Positions 1 through 14,400 of a DNA stretch of 64,000 nt are shown here, piece after piece; position 1 is the first letter of the stretch, and each line of letters begins with the position of its first letter. Position numbers and translations under genes: made by a program. The DNA lies in contig OW028585.1 in NCBI GenBank assembly GCA_932294295.1, positions 14,788,771-14,852,770 of the forward strand. The letters run 5' to 3'. Under the pieces are notes generated by a model that was not told the DNA's origin, made no database searches, and worked only from the letters and a program-made list of their open reading frames with translations. Source of the DNA: Alitta virens (taxonomy: Eukaryota > Annelida > Polychaeta > Phyllodocida > Nereididae).

Positions 1-668
1 GCTCCGAACCAATATTTTTCTTGGAACTACTTGATAGGGGTTACACGATTTTTACCCCCCTCCCACCCCTTCCAAAAAAAGAAGAAAAAAAGAAAAGAAA
101 AAACAAAATCACTCTCTGAAATGGAAGAAAAAAAGTCGTCTGCTTTTCAGCCATTCTCAAATATTACATCACGTGACCAAACAAAACAGCACGTGATCAA
201 ATATTACGTCACTAGGGGGTCAGGTTTGTTCCCAACCCAATTAGGTTCCTCTCCAAATCCAGCCCCCGTGGGGGTAGCGGGGTAATAACCCCTCTTGGAT
301 AAAATAGCCATGGACACACGGCAAAATGAATCGGATTTACAAGAAATACACAAAATGGAAACTGGCTACAACTTTTAATGTTAAAGACGATTGAATATCA
401 TGCCATGTTTTGTGACAACAATGAATATTTCCAAGGCAATGCTGTTAAACTTCAAAAGATATTTTGTTTGTTAGCTAACATGCATGCAGCAGACACTCAG
501 AAAATGTCTTACAACGTTTTACTATAATGTTTATAATACCTATATAGGTCTACCATAAAATTAAAACAAGTAAGTGTTGTTATCCTTAATATAAATTCTA
601 CAGTAATTATAAGCATTAAATAACCTTTCCATTTTATTCTAATTTCATTATCATTTCCTCTACCTACA
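1..668. other. Non-coding, no feature recognised
   Basis: AT-rich with a short purine run (75-110). The open frame at 31-285 has a lysine-rich start from that run and no splice or homology support. Confidence 0.6.
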
Positions 669-912
669 ATATTTGTATTTATTTATCTAATTTATTTATT
701 TGTATTTATTCATCTAATTTATTTATTTGTATTTATTTATCTAATTTATGTATTTGTATTTATTTATCTATTTATTTATCTAATTTATTTATTTGTATTT
801 ATTTATTATTTATCTAATTTATTTATTTGTATTTATTTATTATTTATCTAATTTATTTATTTGTATTTATTTATCTAATTTATTTATTTGTATTTATTTA
901 TATATCTATTTA
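669..912 (+). repeat. Tandem TTTA-rich array (27-bp and 34-bp units)
   Basis: Units of GTATTTATTTATCTAATTTA + TTTATTT (27 bp), later lengthened to 34 bp by an extra TTATTTA. Overlapping YLFI-type open frames here have no coding meaning. Confidence 0.88.
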
Positions 913-2607
913 TCTCCTCCCCCTTCCTCCTGCTCCTCCTCCTCACGTGCAACGAAACAGAAGGCCACTCTCCCCCTGGTGTCAAGTAGCAGAACTACTT
1001 AAGAGCTGACATTGAATCCTTATGACACAATATTGCATAATTGGCTCAGCTATCTGGTTTCATTTCCACGGAGCATTAAAACCCACAAGTTCCAGGAAAA
1101 ATGAACAGACGTATTTCCACTAATCCATATTGCATTATGGCTAAAATATGCAGAATGCGTCTCATAACAAAATAAGGTAATTTAATAACGGCGTGAGCAA
1201 GATACTAAGATGGATAGGATATCTAATATTTAATGTACTGCAACACAATACCATGAAGTGTTCTCTCTTTGTGGCTTAGCTTCATAACAGCATGGAATAT
1301 CTTGGAAAATATTGCAATATATATATATATATAGGACCTAAAAAATTGATATATACTATTAAAATACGTGTATGTTCTGGCATTAAAAATATAGTTTTTT
1401 TTAAAACTGGTATTATATTATGCTATTACTAGCTTATTTGTTACAATCAGCTAGAAAAATATTTTTGCAAATATAAATTAAAATATGAACACTATTAAAA
1501 TAAATGTATTCTAAAGTTGAAATTTTCAAAGTAATCTATAAACATTATCTCACATAGTGACCTACATATGGACAGCTACGGCATAAAACATAAAATAGCT
1601 TACTTTGTAGACCGCAGTTATTCAAAGCAGAGAATATAGAGTAGAGTAAAAACCTACAATAGTAAAATAGGCCTGTACAGTGGAATTTCAATATAAATAT
1701 CACTCAATGCTATAGTAGAGCAGCTGAGGCCCAAAAAGTGCAATATTTAAGGAAAAAGTGATCATTGGAGTAGAACAGCAAGTTTCATATACCAAAATGT
1801 TCCCAAGAATCTCAGCTGGCTGACAATGACCATAGAAATTACATAAAATTAGTGCAAAACCAGTGGCAACTGTTTCTATGGCAACCATTTAGTAAAAATA
1901 AACATGATATTTTTTAATGCTTATGGCAGTATTTTATGGCTATGACTATATACATGTACAGTTCATATAAATAACTTTTTTAAATCAACAGAAAATAGGT
2001 CTACAAACAATATCGAAGCAGTTGTAACAGACAAACTGGTAGCCTATTCATAAAACGTTCGATGACCCAACCACGTGCTTTGTGGCCTAGTTAAGAGGCC
2101 ACGTGACCTTCCCATCAGCCTCAGGGGGAGGAAATGGGGGAGGTTGATGCAAAAATGATAGTAAGGAGAATCTGGCGCCATTCTGTCTGGGACCGGAGCA
2201 TCTAGGGAAGCTCAATAGAGAATCTGGCGAAAAAGACCCAAGTTCTTGGATGGAAGGATTCAGCGCAGCCCTAGCTGGGTCAATATTATATAGTGAATAT
2301 TGAATAATTTGGTGAAAAGGAGGCTATTCATAAAGAACTTAGGTTTACAACTGAAGCTTCCAAGACCTAGAACATAAAACAATTCTTAAAACTGAAGCAT
2401 ATATAAAAATATCGACTTAACATCCCATTTAAACACAATTCTTAGACACCAATTTCAGCATATAAATTGAACACCAATTTTAACCTGGACACACCGGAAA
2501 AAAGGCATGTAATATCAACTTAAACCCATTTAACCTTTAATAGCAATTCATTTTTAAACCCCACTATCTGAACACCAATATCCAACCCAACTTGAACACC
2601 ACTGTCT
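913..2607. other. Non-coding AT-rich DNA
   Basis: No exon or repeat recognised except a (TA)n run near 1318 and a single X-box palindrome GTTTCTATGGCAAC at 1872-1885. A slightly GC-richer patch at 2065-2280 carries no open frame of note. Confidence 0.55.
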
Positions 2608-2615
2608 GTCTATCC

Positions 2616-2651
<36 letters not shown>

Positions 2652-2657
2652 CTCTCA

Positions 2658-2689
<32 letters not shown>

Positions 2690-2978
2690 TTCTCTATCTC
2701 TCTCACTATTGATCAATCAATCTATATAGCTGTCTATCCATCTATCTATCTATCTATCCATCTATCTATCTATCTATCTCTCTATTGATCAATTAATCTA
2801 TCTCGCAGTCTATCTATCCATCTATCCATCCATCCATCCATCTATCCATCTATCTATCTATCTATTGATCAATCAATCTATCTTGCTGTCTATCTTGCTA
2901 TCTATCTACCTATCTATCTATCTATCTATCTATCCATCTACTCTATCTACTCTATCTATCTATCTATCTATCTACTGA
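2608..2978 (+). repeat. (TCTA)n/(TCCA)n microsatellite, ~370 bp
   Basis: Long interrupted TCTA array with internal duplications of a TATTGATCAATCAATCTA block (near 2707, 2785 and 2862), showing that interrupted segments expanded as larger units. Confidence 0.93.
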
Positions 2979-3462
2979 AACACCAATAATCCCCAACACA
3001 ATTTTCACTTCCTTCACAATCCTGACATTTCATCATCAATACAATCAACCAGTGCAAGGATTGAACCCAGAACCTACAACAGTGGTCAGCACAAGCATCT
3101 TAAACCTAAACCACTGGACCTAGTATCGTCTACTCCACCTGAATGTAACCTTGGTGAATTTGACAATTACAAAACTTTGATGGGAATAATTCATATTAGT
3201 TGATCGAGCAACTCCCAGCCAATTGACTGGAATTGCAAGACCTCAGAACAATCAATAGAGATTTGGTTCCCACTTTAAGAGAGATAGCTGAGGGCAGGAT
3301 GGCAAGAATTTAACAAGTTTAGCTTCTTCCAAATAAATCCAATTGAGTCTATGAGAGAGAGAGTCTGAAATAGCTTAAAAGAGTCTGAGCGCCTATAAAA
3401 GGATGAGATTTACATGTTAGAAGCTGTATGACTTCAATTGCATAATTATAACTTCATCAGAA

Positions 3463-3774
3463 TAGAGTCTTTTCCCTGAGCTGCCCTGAATTCAGCAGGA
3501 CGTAAGTCTTTCATATCCTCTTATTACTCGTTTTGCTTTTCAGACATAGTAGATCATAACTAACTGATTCCACAAATAGGAATGTAATAAAAAAGCAGAA
3601 ATTAATTGAATGATAAGATGTCAAATGTAAATAAAAATGCACTAAGAATACTGCTGCTAGGATGCACTTTGTTTCAGCCAATCAAAGGTGGGGACTTTTT
3701 CAGCCAATAGAATTGCAGTATGTTGCCATAGCCACCTGGTGGAAACATAGCGAACCTTCCGTGAAAATCCACTA
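3463..3774 (+). mobile_element. 0.3-kb MITE, TAGTGGATTTTCAC family, copy 1
   Basis: A ~310-bp element present five times in the window. One end reads TAGAGTCTTTTC..., the other, inverted, TAGTGGATTTTCACGGAAG, giving imperfect terminal inverted repeats of about 15 bp next to TA. Internal landmarks are CTGAATTCAGCA, TACTGCTGCTAGGATGCACT and CCACCTGGTGGAAA. No ORF of note, so probably mobilised by a Tc1/mariner-type transposase. Confidence 0.85.
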
Positions 3775-3862
3775 TTATATATGATATATATGAGATAACT
3801 TACATTTGTCAGAAGTTTAATGAACTCATTACTTTGTCTAAATTGAATGATATATAATATTA

Positions 3863-4052
3863 TACTGGGTGGCCTAATGGTAAAGGTATTGGCCATCTCC
3901 TCTGACGGTCCTGGATTCTAATCAACCATCAAGAGCTATTATCATTATTAGTTTATATACATGTCTATTTCAAAGGCACATGACACCAGTCATCTGCCTA
4001 CCATTTTACTAGTACACTGGTAAATTAACTTGAACTTGAAACTTGAACTTAA
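3863..4052 (+). mobile_element. tRNA-derived SINE, family S4
   Basis: Head with GTGGCCTAATGGTAAAG (A box) and CCTGGATTCTAATC (B box). The tail CACCAGTCATCTGCCTACCA then GGTAAATTAACTTGAACTTG is shared with a second, head-less fragment at 24058-24130. Confidence 0.7.
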
Positions 4053-4189
4053 ATGTGTATACCTTTCCTATAGATTATTAGCAGTAGCAAATACATATCT
4101 TAGAGGGCAGCACTAATTTTTTCCTTAATATATATATATTAAATTCATAAAGAAAAGTATATGACATAACATGTAAATCTACCTCTTTC

Positions 4190-4478
4190 AGCCAGTTGTA
4201 ATGGTGTAATTGCAAGGATCTCCGGTTTGGCCTCGGATATATAATGCTCATGTCACATGCTAACCACAGGCTTGACATGTTAATAATCATCCAGAATCAC
4301 CACTATACAAATTTCCTGCAATAACATGACACTAGACATGCATGTCATGTAGTAACATTGCATAAATCCATGTCTTGTAGCCATTAAATTTGATGCCTCT
4401 TACAAATTAGCTCCAGACATGTATTAAAATACAAGGCCACACCGGAGATCATTGCATTACACCATTACAAATGGCTAC
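4190..4478. mobile_element. MITE or fold-back element with ~45-bp inverted arms
   Basis: AGCCAGTTGTAATGGTGTAA (4190 on) continuing TTGCAAGGATCTCCGGTTTGGCC is repeated in inverted form at 4435-4478 with few mismatches. About 200 bp of AT-rich loop lies between, containing the palindrome GACATGCATGTC. No ORF. Confidence 0.7.
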
Positions 4479-4722
4479 TTCCCATGTCTTGGTGAGTGCG
4501 TTTCGAATAAAAACATTCGGCCTTGTTTCTAGATATTCATGATATCGCTGAAGCTAGCAAACTGTACTAAAGTGCAGCGAGTCGAGGAAATAGCGCTGTT
4601 GATGAAAGATTCAAGAAACACGATTTGATCAGGCAAACCATTGTCCCATCGAAGTAGTCTCAATCATGACTCATGTAACAGTGGTAAATTAAAATAGCAA
4701 CTAACAGTACTTTATAGACTAG

Positions 4723-4990
4723 ATAACTGGCCTGGTGGTTAAGTTATCAGCCTCTTAACATATTTGCTAGCTCCACTAAGGTCATGAGTTTGATCCCCAG
4801 CCCTGACACTTTTCATGAGCTACATCCCATCTGGATGTCGATCACATGAGATGCTAAATTGGTGGTGCTTTGTAATCGGTGTCTATGCTGAGGCAAGTTA
4901 AACACCCCACCAATAGGTTAATTGAGTAGCATGATGTGAACCCCAAGCTTTATAATCTCATCATTATGTTTGCCTCTAGAACCTGGTCAT
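4723..4990 (+). mobile_element. tRNA-derived SINE, family S1, full copy
   Basis: The head has RNA polymerase III A-box-like (TGGCCTGGTGGTTA) and B-box-like (GAGTTTGATCCCC) sequences about 50 bp apart. The body runs TCATGAGCTACATCCCATCT, GTGTCTATGCTGAGGCAAGT, ACACCCCACC and ends ...ATCTCATCATTATGTTTGCC. This body recurs more than ten times in the window, usually without the head. Confidence 0.82.
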
Positions 4991-5004
4991 ATAAACTGAA
5001 TACT

Positions 5005-5215
5005 CCTTGTCTGGGCATCCTTCAGGAGCAACAACTCAGCTGGAAGTCATTCACATCAGATGTTATATTGACAGTGCTTTGTACTCGAGTGTCTGTGATG
5101 TGGCAAGTAAAAGACCCCACCCCTGAGGTCAATATTACATATATTACTAAATATGGTGTTAACTCCAAGTATCATCATCTCATCATTAAATCAAAACTGA
5201 CCAAAGCAATCTTAA
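5005..5215 (+). mobile_element. SINE family S1, diverged body copy
   Basis: Directly follows the full copy at 4723. It retains TTTGTACTCGAGTGTCTGTG, GGCAAGTAAAAGACCCCACC, CCTGAGGTCAATATTACATA and ...AACTCCAAGTATCATCATCT. Two same-strand copies in tandem suggest one inserted into the tail of the other. Confidence 0.7.
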
Positions 5216-5406
5216 ATTTCATATTTGTATTAATTCATCTTTATAATTTTGCATGATGTAAATGAATGAATAAAGATATTAATAGTAATCTGCAACAACA
5301 TGTACTCTGTATTCTCCAAATTGTGGGATTCCACCGTAAATACCTTGTCTTACCGATGAATCATTTCAAACCATATTTTTTTAATATTTAACAGAAAAAA
5401 ACTTAC

Positions 5407-5481
5407 CGTGGATCGGTGATAAGTGTGAGGTAGACTAGCTCTCAATGGGTGCGCGGCAATAATCCCAAGTTGACTTCCGCC
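5407..5481 (-). CDS. Candidate internal exon (75 nt) of the minus-strand gene
   Basis: A polypyrimidine tract and CAG precede 5481 on the minus strand, and a consensus GTAAGT donor follows 5407. One frame is fully open (25 codons, GGSQLGIIAAHPLRASLPHT then YHRST); the other two hit stops. Phase 0 at the 5' side matches the phase 0 donor of the exon at 22898. The splice sites and codon usage look real. Assignment to the 48-kb gene rather than to a separate gene starting near 8.5 or 13.4 kb is inference. Confidence 0.6.
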
Positions 5482-8400
5482 CTGAAAATTGAAAAAAAAA
5501 AGCAAATATTTAATCGGGTAGAATCAACGGAAGCGAACTAATAATTGCTGATTAACGATAACGCTTCGACATCCCATCGGTAATCGAATGCATAGTTACA
5601 GCAAGATAAGACCATCTCGCGAGACACGTTTTGTCTAAATCTGATTTATATTTGGCTAAAAATTATGGTTAAGTTTACAACAGACAAACAACACTAAATA
5701 GTTTGGTTAAAAATTATGCAATAATCTGTAAATACATGTAGTGTCTGTCAGTCATCACATCATAAGGTTATAAATAGAACCACCCCTTAATTGGGTGGAC
5801 ACACATAGCATCTCCTCATATATAGAAACAACCCTTAATTGGGTGGACTCAAAAAGACATAGCATCTCATCATAAACAGAACCAACCCTTAATTGGGTGG
5901 ACTCAAAGACATAGCATCTCATCATACATAGAACCAACCCTTAATTGGGTGGACTCAAGGACATAGCATCTCATCATACATAGAACCAACCCTTAATTTG
6001 GTGGACTCAAAGACATAGCATCTCATCATTAATAGAACACACCCTTAATTGGGTGGACTCAAAGACATAGCATCTCATCATATATAGAACCACCCCTTAA
6101 TAAAGACATAGAATCTCATCATTTCATCTTCCTCTAGCATTCGATAATCAATCATTAAACTAAAGACAAGCATTGTGATAACTCACATAATCATATTTTT
6201 CTGGATGACAGATCTACTGCCATGAGTTTATCATGCTATATAATTCTTCCAAACACTTCATTATACAACCTCCCCATTATGTACACCTCATTATCAAGAC
6301 CACCTCACCATTAAGACCACCTCACTAATATGAAAACCTCCCCATTATATACACCTCATTATCAAGATCACCTCACCATATAGACCACCTCACTATTATG
6401 ACAACCTCACCATTAAGACCATTAAATATGACACCCTTAATTTCTTAAAGCGAGGTTATACTTATTACTGAGGCTGTCTTAAAACGGAGGGTTTCTTACA
6501 CAATGCAGAGATTCAACAGTCATCTTTTCTAATGACCACAGATGATTCATAGCCTTAGAAGGGCAACAACATTCTAGTTTCCTGTTCATTTTACCTCTTT
6601 TGCTTTGTAACCCCTTCCCATTCGTTCCACGTTCCATAAGCAACATGTGCCACCCCCCTTTCAGTAATTCCCCACCCCCTTCACTTTTTTTCAAGGGGAG
6701 GGGGGTGGAGGGCATTACTAATTAACCCCTGACAACCCCCAAGCTGCGAAGTTGTCATGTTGCTTCACAAAAAAAATAGAAAAAAGAAAAGAAAAGAAAA
6801 AATAAAACATAAAAATTACCAAAAGAAGAAAGGTGAATTATGACTAACACTATTTAAGGAAATTAAACAATGATATCCATAACAGGTAGGCATTTTGATA
6901 ATTTGATAATTTTGAAACATGGTGCGGACTCCAAGCATTATCATCTCATCATTATGTCTGCCTCTAGCGTATAGTCATGGAAGTTGACTATCAGACCAAA
7001 TACAATACAATACAACACAATACAGTACAATACAATACTATGTAATACTATGCAATACTATGCAATACTATGCAATAATATATACAGAGTAATCTGATAC
7101 AATTTTTCGATTCATCTATCATGTACACTTTTGTTGACAAAATCTTCTGCAAAAACGATAGATGCCCAATATTACACATTTCACTTTGTATGAAAACCAC
7201 CTCATTATGAAGACCACCATATTATATTACTCATAATTAGGAGCACCTGACAATTAAATCCAGGAAATAGATTCTACAATTTCAAAGTCTCAATTCATAT
7301 CAACGCAATTATAAAATTAATGATATAAAAATCTAACCTGGAATTGTCGTGTTAGAAATAAACAGTCAAAGGACTGTAAATTACATTAATTATATTAGCA
7401 AGTCACAGCAACCAATCACTCTGCCACCCCTTTTAGCACTAGTACTGCCATCTGGCGGGGGGTGGGGTGCGCTGGGGGTCACGCATGAATGAGTGTCACG
7501 CTTCACTGAACACGATGACAACAAAGGATTTGGACCTGATGATCTATTTTGATCTCTCCCACAGAGTAACAGGTCTAGTTTTTGCAATATCAATAGTTTT
7601 ATGATAATCATCACTGACAATAATCAAACTGTTTATAAATGTACATTTTTGTAAAAATATTATGGAAGAAATATTAACTACTATTTCACAATATTTTAGT
7701 AAAAATATGTAAAGTAGAAGTGAATTTTTGACACAATTTATAGCATATTATTACAATATCTTCACAGATAATTTAGATTAACTGTGACGAAAAATATAAT
7801 TTGGAGTGTAAATCGAATACACTAGACGACTTCATCGATGATAATTCAATTAATGGAAAAAGAGCAATGATAATCGATAATCAATTGCCAATACAAATAT
7901 ATCGATATCAGCCCTAGTATTCTTATTTAAGGAAAGCAAAGAAACATTCAATTGACAAAAATAATATCTTAAATTCTCTCACAACAACTGCAATTTAAGC
8001 ACTGTCTTCTCCCTGGTGCCATAAAAGAAAAACCTGCAGCTGCCATGGAACGTTTGTTACGTAACGTCAAAAAAATGGCTTACTTCCAGTCGACCAATCA
8101 TTGACAGGTGGTTTATGATCGTGTAACAACCATGGTGTTAATGTTCAATAAATAACATCATGTAGTGGCATAAATCATTTACATAATTCATATCTCCACT
8201 CAATCACCACAACCCACTGCAGTCATACAGCAATGAATTATTATCATAACATCCCCCCAAAACATGTGCATATCATGTACATTACATACCTAGCATGTGA
8301 TTGGCATTCGAACGTGTAGCATACATCAGTAAATCCATTATTTTTCATCATCCGTGCTAATATAACATCGCGAAGTGACCTAATTCCAAGCATTAGATCA

Positions 8401-11400
8401 TTATAGTATTCACTGCAGGCCTGGAGACCAGCAGTGCAGTGGTGCGACAGACAATGGAGAGCCCTGGTAGCAGCGACGTCTGCTTTTCTAAATAACTCCA
8501 CAACCAAACCGTTTCCATGGTAACATTCCACTGAGATATGTGTAATAGAGTATTAGACGTGTATTTCAGTCAAACCGCGGATCCACAGACGACAAATAAA
8601 GACAAAATCAACGAAAACAGACGATACTGCTGCTCTACGCCCGCAGCGCCACCCCGTGAGTCAGCTGAGCAAGCCTGTACAGTGTTTAGCAGCTACAGTC
8701 CGAGCAACAAAGAGCTGCAGCCGCACTAGCCAATCATCTTCACAAACACAATGCTGCACAACTACCACACTCTATTGGCCACTAGATTTCCTTTTCTGAA
8801 AGCTAGCTTCCAAATATCAAAAGCTGTGGTTTGAAAACACAATCGTAATATCCTCTGTACATTTAGACCAGCATTTAGGGCCTCTAATATACTGCTTTCT
8901 TAAAGCTAGTCTTCAAGGAATAAGTACGAATATTGCCATTTATATATTTAAAAGGTGACTCAGAAAAAAAAGCCAGTTATTCACCACAGCAAATAATTCA
9001 AACCACATTTCTAAATTATTATTCATTATCTATTTCAATATTTTAACAAGGTAACATGTTTCAGACTACTGTCTGTTTTACAACAGGGCCCTGTAGATTT
9101 AAAATACAATATATACAAATATAACACACAAGGATAAAATCATTAATAAAACGTTCAAAATAAAAGCATTTATTATAATTATAAATACACCTGTCTACCA
9201 ATTAATAGATGTAACTTATTCAGATAAAATGTATTATTATTATTATGTTAGCAATACGTCAAAATATTATTTTGTAATTGACAACAACATCTCTTTGATT
9301 AATTAATTAATGGAACGTTTTCTATTGTTGATGTTCTTGCTAAACTTCCTTATATTGCCCGGGGGGGGGGATACTGAGATGCAATAGTGTTGCTATGGAA
9401 ACCAGCAGCAGCAGCAGCATCAGCAGCAGCTGCAGTCATCCATCCATCCAGTGAGAACCAGCATCCAGTGAGAGCATCCAGGGAGAGTAGGGAGATGGTG
9501 GAAACCTGCAGCTCAAGTCCTTGGCTAGGTCGATGCAAACTTATTGATTGAAAGACTGTCAAACTCTGGCCATTTCGATCACAGTTGATTATCACCCCCC
9601 ACTTAAAAATAACAACCCTGCAGCAGCCTCTCTTGTGTTAAATGTGCCCCTTTAGGGTTGAAGTAGTGAGACTAGATCTAACATGGAACATACAGTATGC
9701 ATGTACTGACTTTGTATGTATCTATATATATATACTGTTTATTGCTCTTTTAGAACTCTTTCCATACAGCTTTTGATTTGAATTTCCCATACATCTGTTT
9801 ATAGGGTTAATTGTGGCAATGGAACCAGATCTATAAAACATCTTACATGCAGTAGGTATTATTTACTGACATAAGTAATAGTTATATCCTGAATAGGAGG
9901 GAGTTAACTAACATTTTTGTTGGTTATATCCGAATAACTTATACTCCACTAGATATATTTGCTAATTTGTTTGATTGTTTTGTTTGACAGCTGTTATCAA
10001 GCAATTAAAGTACAGTTTGCACTCAGGAGGGAGTTTACTAATCTTTTGGAAACTATCTAGCAGTATAACTTCATTTATTTTACTACATAGCTATTTAGAA
10101 TATTAAACACCAACTTATGATTGAATTTTGCACATGTTTCTACCTAAGACTAGCAATGTTTCAACTGCTACTTAATGTGTATATGGTGATGTGATAAACA
10201 AATTACACTATTATTATTGCTAAATATAGCTACTTATCATTACTATACAGTTGCAATAGGAGTATTCAGATACTTTCATTTGCAAGAAAAATAACCATCC
10301 ATGGACCGTGTGAGGACACAATTCGAACTCGATACGAAAAGGCTAGGGAGTCCACACCATGTTACACATTTACCCATGGGTGGGGCCTTTTACTTGCCTT
10401 AGCATAGACACCGAGTACAAGACACCATCAATTTCAAATCTCATGAGACCAACATCTAGCGGAGATGTAGCTGCTCATGAAGAGTGCGCGGACCGGGGTT
10501 CCAACCTGGGACCTTCAGCGGAACCAGTTCGAACCTTCCATATTCGTGTCAGTTGCGCACACAAGTAGGTGAACCTCAGCTCCTCCGCAAATGGAAAATT
10601 CTTCAAATTAATGACAGTCAAATCGAGTTAAGATCTTATAGAACGTGATAATTTATCACACCATATTAGCCAGACTAATTTCATGATAAGTACATGGCCA
10701 AATGTGCCACGTGCGTTTTCCATGAGAAGGATAAACGCATGGAAAACGCATGGTTTTTAGCTAATTATAATGAGGCAAAAACCATGCGTTTGGATAAATG
10801 CATGGAAAACGCACATGGCACAATTGGCCATGTACTGTTTTGCCTTACTGATCTTAAGAACCCTACATACAAATTATACATACAAAATGAGTTATTTTTT
10901 TCAGTGGGGTTCACTTACTTATGCACTGGACTGTCCAATGTCCATCCACTGTACCAATTGATCACAGATCTATATGATCCAAACCCTACCCTACAATATT
11001 CCACACAACATAAACCACATCATCTAAGCCCATATCTCTGCTTATGGTAACTCCTAATACCAGCAGCCTATAGAAGTGCCTTTGACATGAGGCAGATCAA
11101 ATGCACACATCAGAAGAGAGTGTTACTTTCTCACAATGAGCCGATCCATACTTGGCGGTCGAGATCGTCCCTGGCAGCTCAGAGTTACAGCTCATTGATT
11201 GTGGCATCACTAGTACTCAATACTCATAAAGCATGGTGAGATGAATTTCCATAACCATCACACGTTAGAGATTTATATGATAAACATCAAAAGAAGATGT
11301 AATTCATTTGAATCGTTATATCATGTTTAGACAGTAAAATACTAATTGAACTTCCATCAGTTAATTTTTAACACGTTGTACATGGCCAAATGTGCCACGT

Positions 11401-14400
11401 GCGTTTTCCATGCGTTTGGAGAAACGCATGTAAAACACATGGTTTTTGCCTTATTAAAATGAGGTGAAAACCATGCGTTCTTCAAGCGTTTATCCAAACG
11501 CATGGAAAACGCACGTGGCACATTTGGCCATGTAGTATTATCCAACTTTTAGATTTATTCTCTGTCCCTGTTTGATGTCACTTTTATCTAATATGCATCT
11601 AAATATATGAAATGAATGTTTACATATTTCATAAACTTCTGATACTTCAAAAAGATTTTATTGTGAGCCAAGCATCACAATTACCCCAGTTGGGGTGTAA
11701 TAAAGACCTATTCAAATCTGTTCTATCTCAGTCTATTTCATTTTATTCTACTCAAAGTTGGTCTGATTTGATTATATTCCATTACTTTTTAAGTTGGCTC
11801 CATTCTATTCTATTGTAATAAATTCTACTAAATTCTACTAAATTCTATTATATTCTATTATATTCTATTAAATTATTTTCGAAGTTGGCCTGATTCCATT
11901 TTATTCCGTCATGTTTGAAGTTGGCCACATTCTAATTAATTCTATTCTATTCTTTTTGAAGTTTGCCTCATTCCAATTTATTTTGTTATGTTTGAAGTTG
12001 GCACTATTCTATTCGAGAAAATTCAAAGTTGGCCCTATTGTGTTTGAAGCTCCATTCTATTCTATTCTATTCTATATACACAGATTCTATTCTATTCTAT
12101 ATACACAGACTTTCTGAGAAACATTAAACATACATGTATTTCTGATACAAAGCAGCCCTATGAAAACCGTCTATGAAAACCTTCTACCAGAAGTACGAAA
12201 GAGTACACGCAGAGCCCTCTTCTGGAAAGAGTCAACACTAGCAAGGGCACTGACCTTTGACCCCAAATACCTCCGTTTACATTAGCAATAAATGAAAGCT
12301 TTCTCTGGCTTCAGTACAACCGTAGACCTTTGTATTCATAAGGTTTCAGTCCTGTGAAGTGATTCTGGATTTTCTGTTATCTGTCAGAGTGATCTTCACT
12401 GTCACAGCCATTGAAGTTGGCTTTTTTCTTTAAATCTCGGCTTATCAAATATATATTATAAATAGATACTAATATTAAAAGGGTATTCTATATAGATACT
12501 ATTAATATATCGTGTTACAAAATATAATGGAATTTTTGTTTACCATAGATATATTAAGAAATACAGAATTTCAAGAGTGGGAGAACTTGCCTTATAGGGC
12601 TCTCCTTTCCATATTCTATCTATCTACTTCTCTATCTGTCTATCTATCTATCTATCTACCTATCTATCTACATATCAACCTATCTATCTATATTGCGGCA
12701 ATCAGAATATATCATTGAAAGATAGCACCGTCAAGAAAGTTCTACATGCAGTAAACTAAGTCATTTAAGTAGTTTATGTGCCGTATACATGTAAACAATC
12801 AGAATTTAGACAATCTCAAAGAATAAAATGAGAATAATATTAATTCAAGCTCACTTTAAATTATATATAGAACTCTTCATATTGTAATATAGTTTAAAAA
12901 TATATATGCTGAGGCAAGTAAAAGATCCAACCCACGGGGTTACTATGTAACACGGTGTGGACTCCAAGCAGCATTATCATCTCATCATTATGTCTGTCTC
13001 TGAGACATGAGACACATAAGACATAATTCATAATTAGCCTATTTATAACAACTAATATCACATTTGCTTATAAATCCACAATTTAATTTCCTTTTTGTGT
13101 TAGGCCTATAAATAGCTTATTATTATAGCTTATTTATTCTATTGTTAATTGCGACTGTAAATAAATATTTATCTTCCCATACGACATTTATAATTTAATA
13201 AATCACAAAAACTTTAAAATCATGACTAAACTTCTTCGATAACATCCACACAAAAAAACGCCCACAACTCTCAATCAAAAGCATAAATCGAGTTAAAATG
13301 TAACCTTACCTGGTTGCTATGACAACGAGACGCCAATTTCCATGGCAACCAGAGCCACAATACAAGAAGGCAGATGACGAATATGGCCTCTAGTGTCATC
13401 TCCCACTCTTTGACATTTTCACTGAATGTAACTCAAAAGTCAGAAGCTGCCATATTGTCTGACTTTCCATAAATCCAGAAGGAAATAATGAGTGTGGCAT
13501 TTGTAGAAAATGTAAAAATATCTAAAAGTCACATGTAAATATCTTATTAAAATGTCTATTGACATATAGAGTAGATTCAAGCTTGAAGACCACCTCGCTA
13601 TTAAGTTCACCTCACTATTAAGACCAGACCAAATCACTATTAGGACTACAGTACTCGACTGCAGAGACCACCTCACTATTATAACCACCTCACTATTAAG
13701 ACCACCTCACTATTAAGATTACCTCACAATTAAGATCACCAAGTGATTCGTTACCATTGTATATAACCTCACAATTAAGACCACCATCTGATATTCAGAC
13801 AAGATATTTTTTGACTAAATGTATGCAATAGGGTCTTTTCACAGAGCAGCCCTGAATTCAGCAAGACATAAATCTTAATTACCCATTTTGCTTTTCAGAT
13901 ATAGTAGGTCATACTGATTCCATAAATATAATTTTCTCAAGGAAATAACAGAAATCAACTAAATGATAATATGTCAAATATACATTAAATTCACTAAATA
14001 TACTGCTGCTAGGATGCACTATGCTTCAGCCAATTAGAGTCAAGTACGGGATATTTTTCAGCCAATTGAATTGCAGTATTCTGTCTTAACCACCTGGTGG
14101 AAATACAGAGAACCTTCCGTGAAAATCCACTATTACTGAATTGGTCTTAATAGTGAGGTGATCCTAATATTAGAGCCTTTACATTGCAATCTCAATTTTA
14201 AGACCCAGCGTAATGTCTTAAAATTGAAGTGGTCTTAATATTGAGTTGTCTTAATTGTGAGGTTCCATGGCACTTCATTCAATTATTAAATGACTAATAT
14301 CAAGAGGCAGATGTCATGATGAGATGATTAGCCAGTAGTCTATGATCTAATCGTAATGTACAACTGCAGAAAATATCTTCTAGAAGTTTTATCATTTGAA

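Noticed and set aside
3657..3896. 79-codon minus-strand frame
   Set aside because: It runs across the end of a MITE and the start of a SINE; other copies of both elements do not keep the frame.
10694..11050. 118-codon plus-strand frame
   Set aside because: Its first third is the palindromic CATGGCC MITE and the rest has no splice support; sibling MITE copies do not share the frame beyond their ends.
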